NCBI GenBank assembly: GCA_934717185.1
Contig: CAKUYQ010000008.1
Location: 32,602 to 96,601, forward strand
Length of the DNA stretch: 64,000 bases
Reading direction: 5' to 3'
From: an uncultured Bacteroidales bacterium
GTDB lineage: Bacteria > Bacteroidota > Bacteroidia > Bacteroidales > UBA932
Shown here in pieces: positions 63,889 through 64,000 of the stretch. The translations under genes were made by a program, and so were the position numbers. The notes beneath the pieces are model-generated. The model was not told the DNA's origin. It searched no databases and worked only from the letters and a program-made list of their open reading frames with translations. Position 1 is the first letter of the stretch, and every line of letters starts with the position of its first letter.

Positions 63889-64000
63889 TTAACTTTTTGT
63901 GTAAATCAGTTCATAATACTCTGAATTTGTAAGCGTCTCCGCGATTACGTAACGGTAGCAAGAGGATAGCAGGGCTGGTGGCTCTGCTATTTTCCGGTCC
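63889..64000 (-). CDS. C-terminus of an unidentified protein, partial
   Basis: A frame entering at the right edge, stop at 63889: ...CYRYVIAETLTNSEYYELIYTKS. Thirty-six residues only; no family recognisable. It reads toward the truncated phosphoesterase with 15 bases between. Confidence 0.35.
   Translation of the reverse strand, partial: DRKIAEPPALLSSCYRYVIAETLTNSEYYELIYTKS

Overview
The window looks like a chromosomal segment of an anaerobic member of the Bacteroidales, genus not assignable. The base composition is AT-rich. Several genes have the Bacteroidetes -7 promoter box (TAnnTTTG), there are few Shine-Dalgarno sequences, and many secreted proteins are lipoproteins. The gene content fits as well: a menaquinone cluster, a CobW protein with a long His tract, a radical-SAM/lipoprotein pair and an ECF sigma operon. 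I see no tRNA, rRNA or CRISPR array.

Layout. 1-2.2 kb: two related lipoproteins on the minus strand; the complete one looks like a leukocidin-type pore former. 2.5-9.1 kb: uridine-kinase-like enzyme, CobW GTPase, menA, a small lipoprotein, and a divergent Dxs-type enzyme. 9.5-12.2 kb: secreted protein, ECF sigma factor, membrane protein, periplasmic helical protein and esterase lipoprotein. 12.4-15.6 kb: a tandem structured repeat in front of a membrane metallophosphoesterase, then a radical-SAM/SPASM enzyme with its lipoprotein. 15.6-19.5 kb: bcp, nitroreductase, MATE pump, uracil permease. 19.8-26.6 kb: menI-F-D-B-C-E, which with menA covers most of the chorismate-to-demethylmenaquinone route (no menH seen). 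26.9-36.9 kb: rmuC, two large secreted proteins (BspA-type LRR; SLH repeats), carB and carA. 37.2-43 kb: accessory block with a YolD-like/Y-family polymerase pair, an Abi_2 protein, and a coiled-coil lipoprotein with an outer-membrane partner. 43.2-50.6 kb: transporters, FMN reductase, a helicase-nuclease, a decayed HD-hydrolase, a lipoprotein peptide deformylase and a DUF5131 protein. 50.9-55.8 kb: leuACDB behind a leucine-rich leader peptide and attenuator. 55.9-63.6 kb: NfeD/SPFH pair followed by a four-gene Wadjet (JetABCD, MksBEFG-like) plasmid-defence operon, ending beside a truncated metallophosphoesterase.

Three signals are not explained by the genes. (1) A 12-mer, CTTCCCGACAAA, occurs 14 times exactly on the two strands, and its 9-mer core TTCCCGACA 28 times, where about 0.5 would be expected at random. 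It lies in genes in all three frames, between genes, and as inverted pairs forming terminators. That is how the DNA uptake sequences of Neisseria and Haemophilus behave, and I know of none described in Bacteroidales. It is absent from the leu-to-Wadjet stretch except for a pair in nfeD. (2) A 99-159 bp element with imperfect terminal inverted repeats is present five times, four of them just upstream of a start codon with the same end facing the gene; the fifth supplies the last codons of menE. (3) Intergenic stretches built from GCTAAAGC/GCCAAAGC and TTTATAGT units sit at many transcription-unit boundaries.
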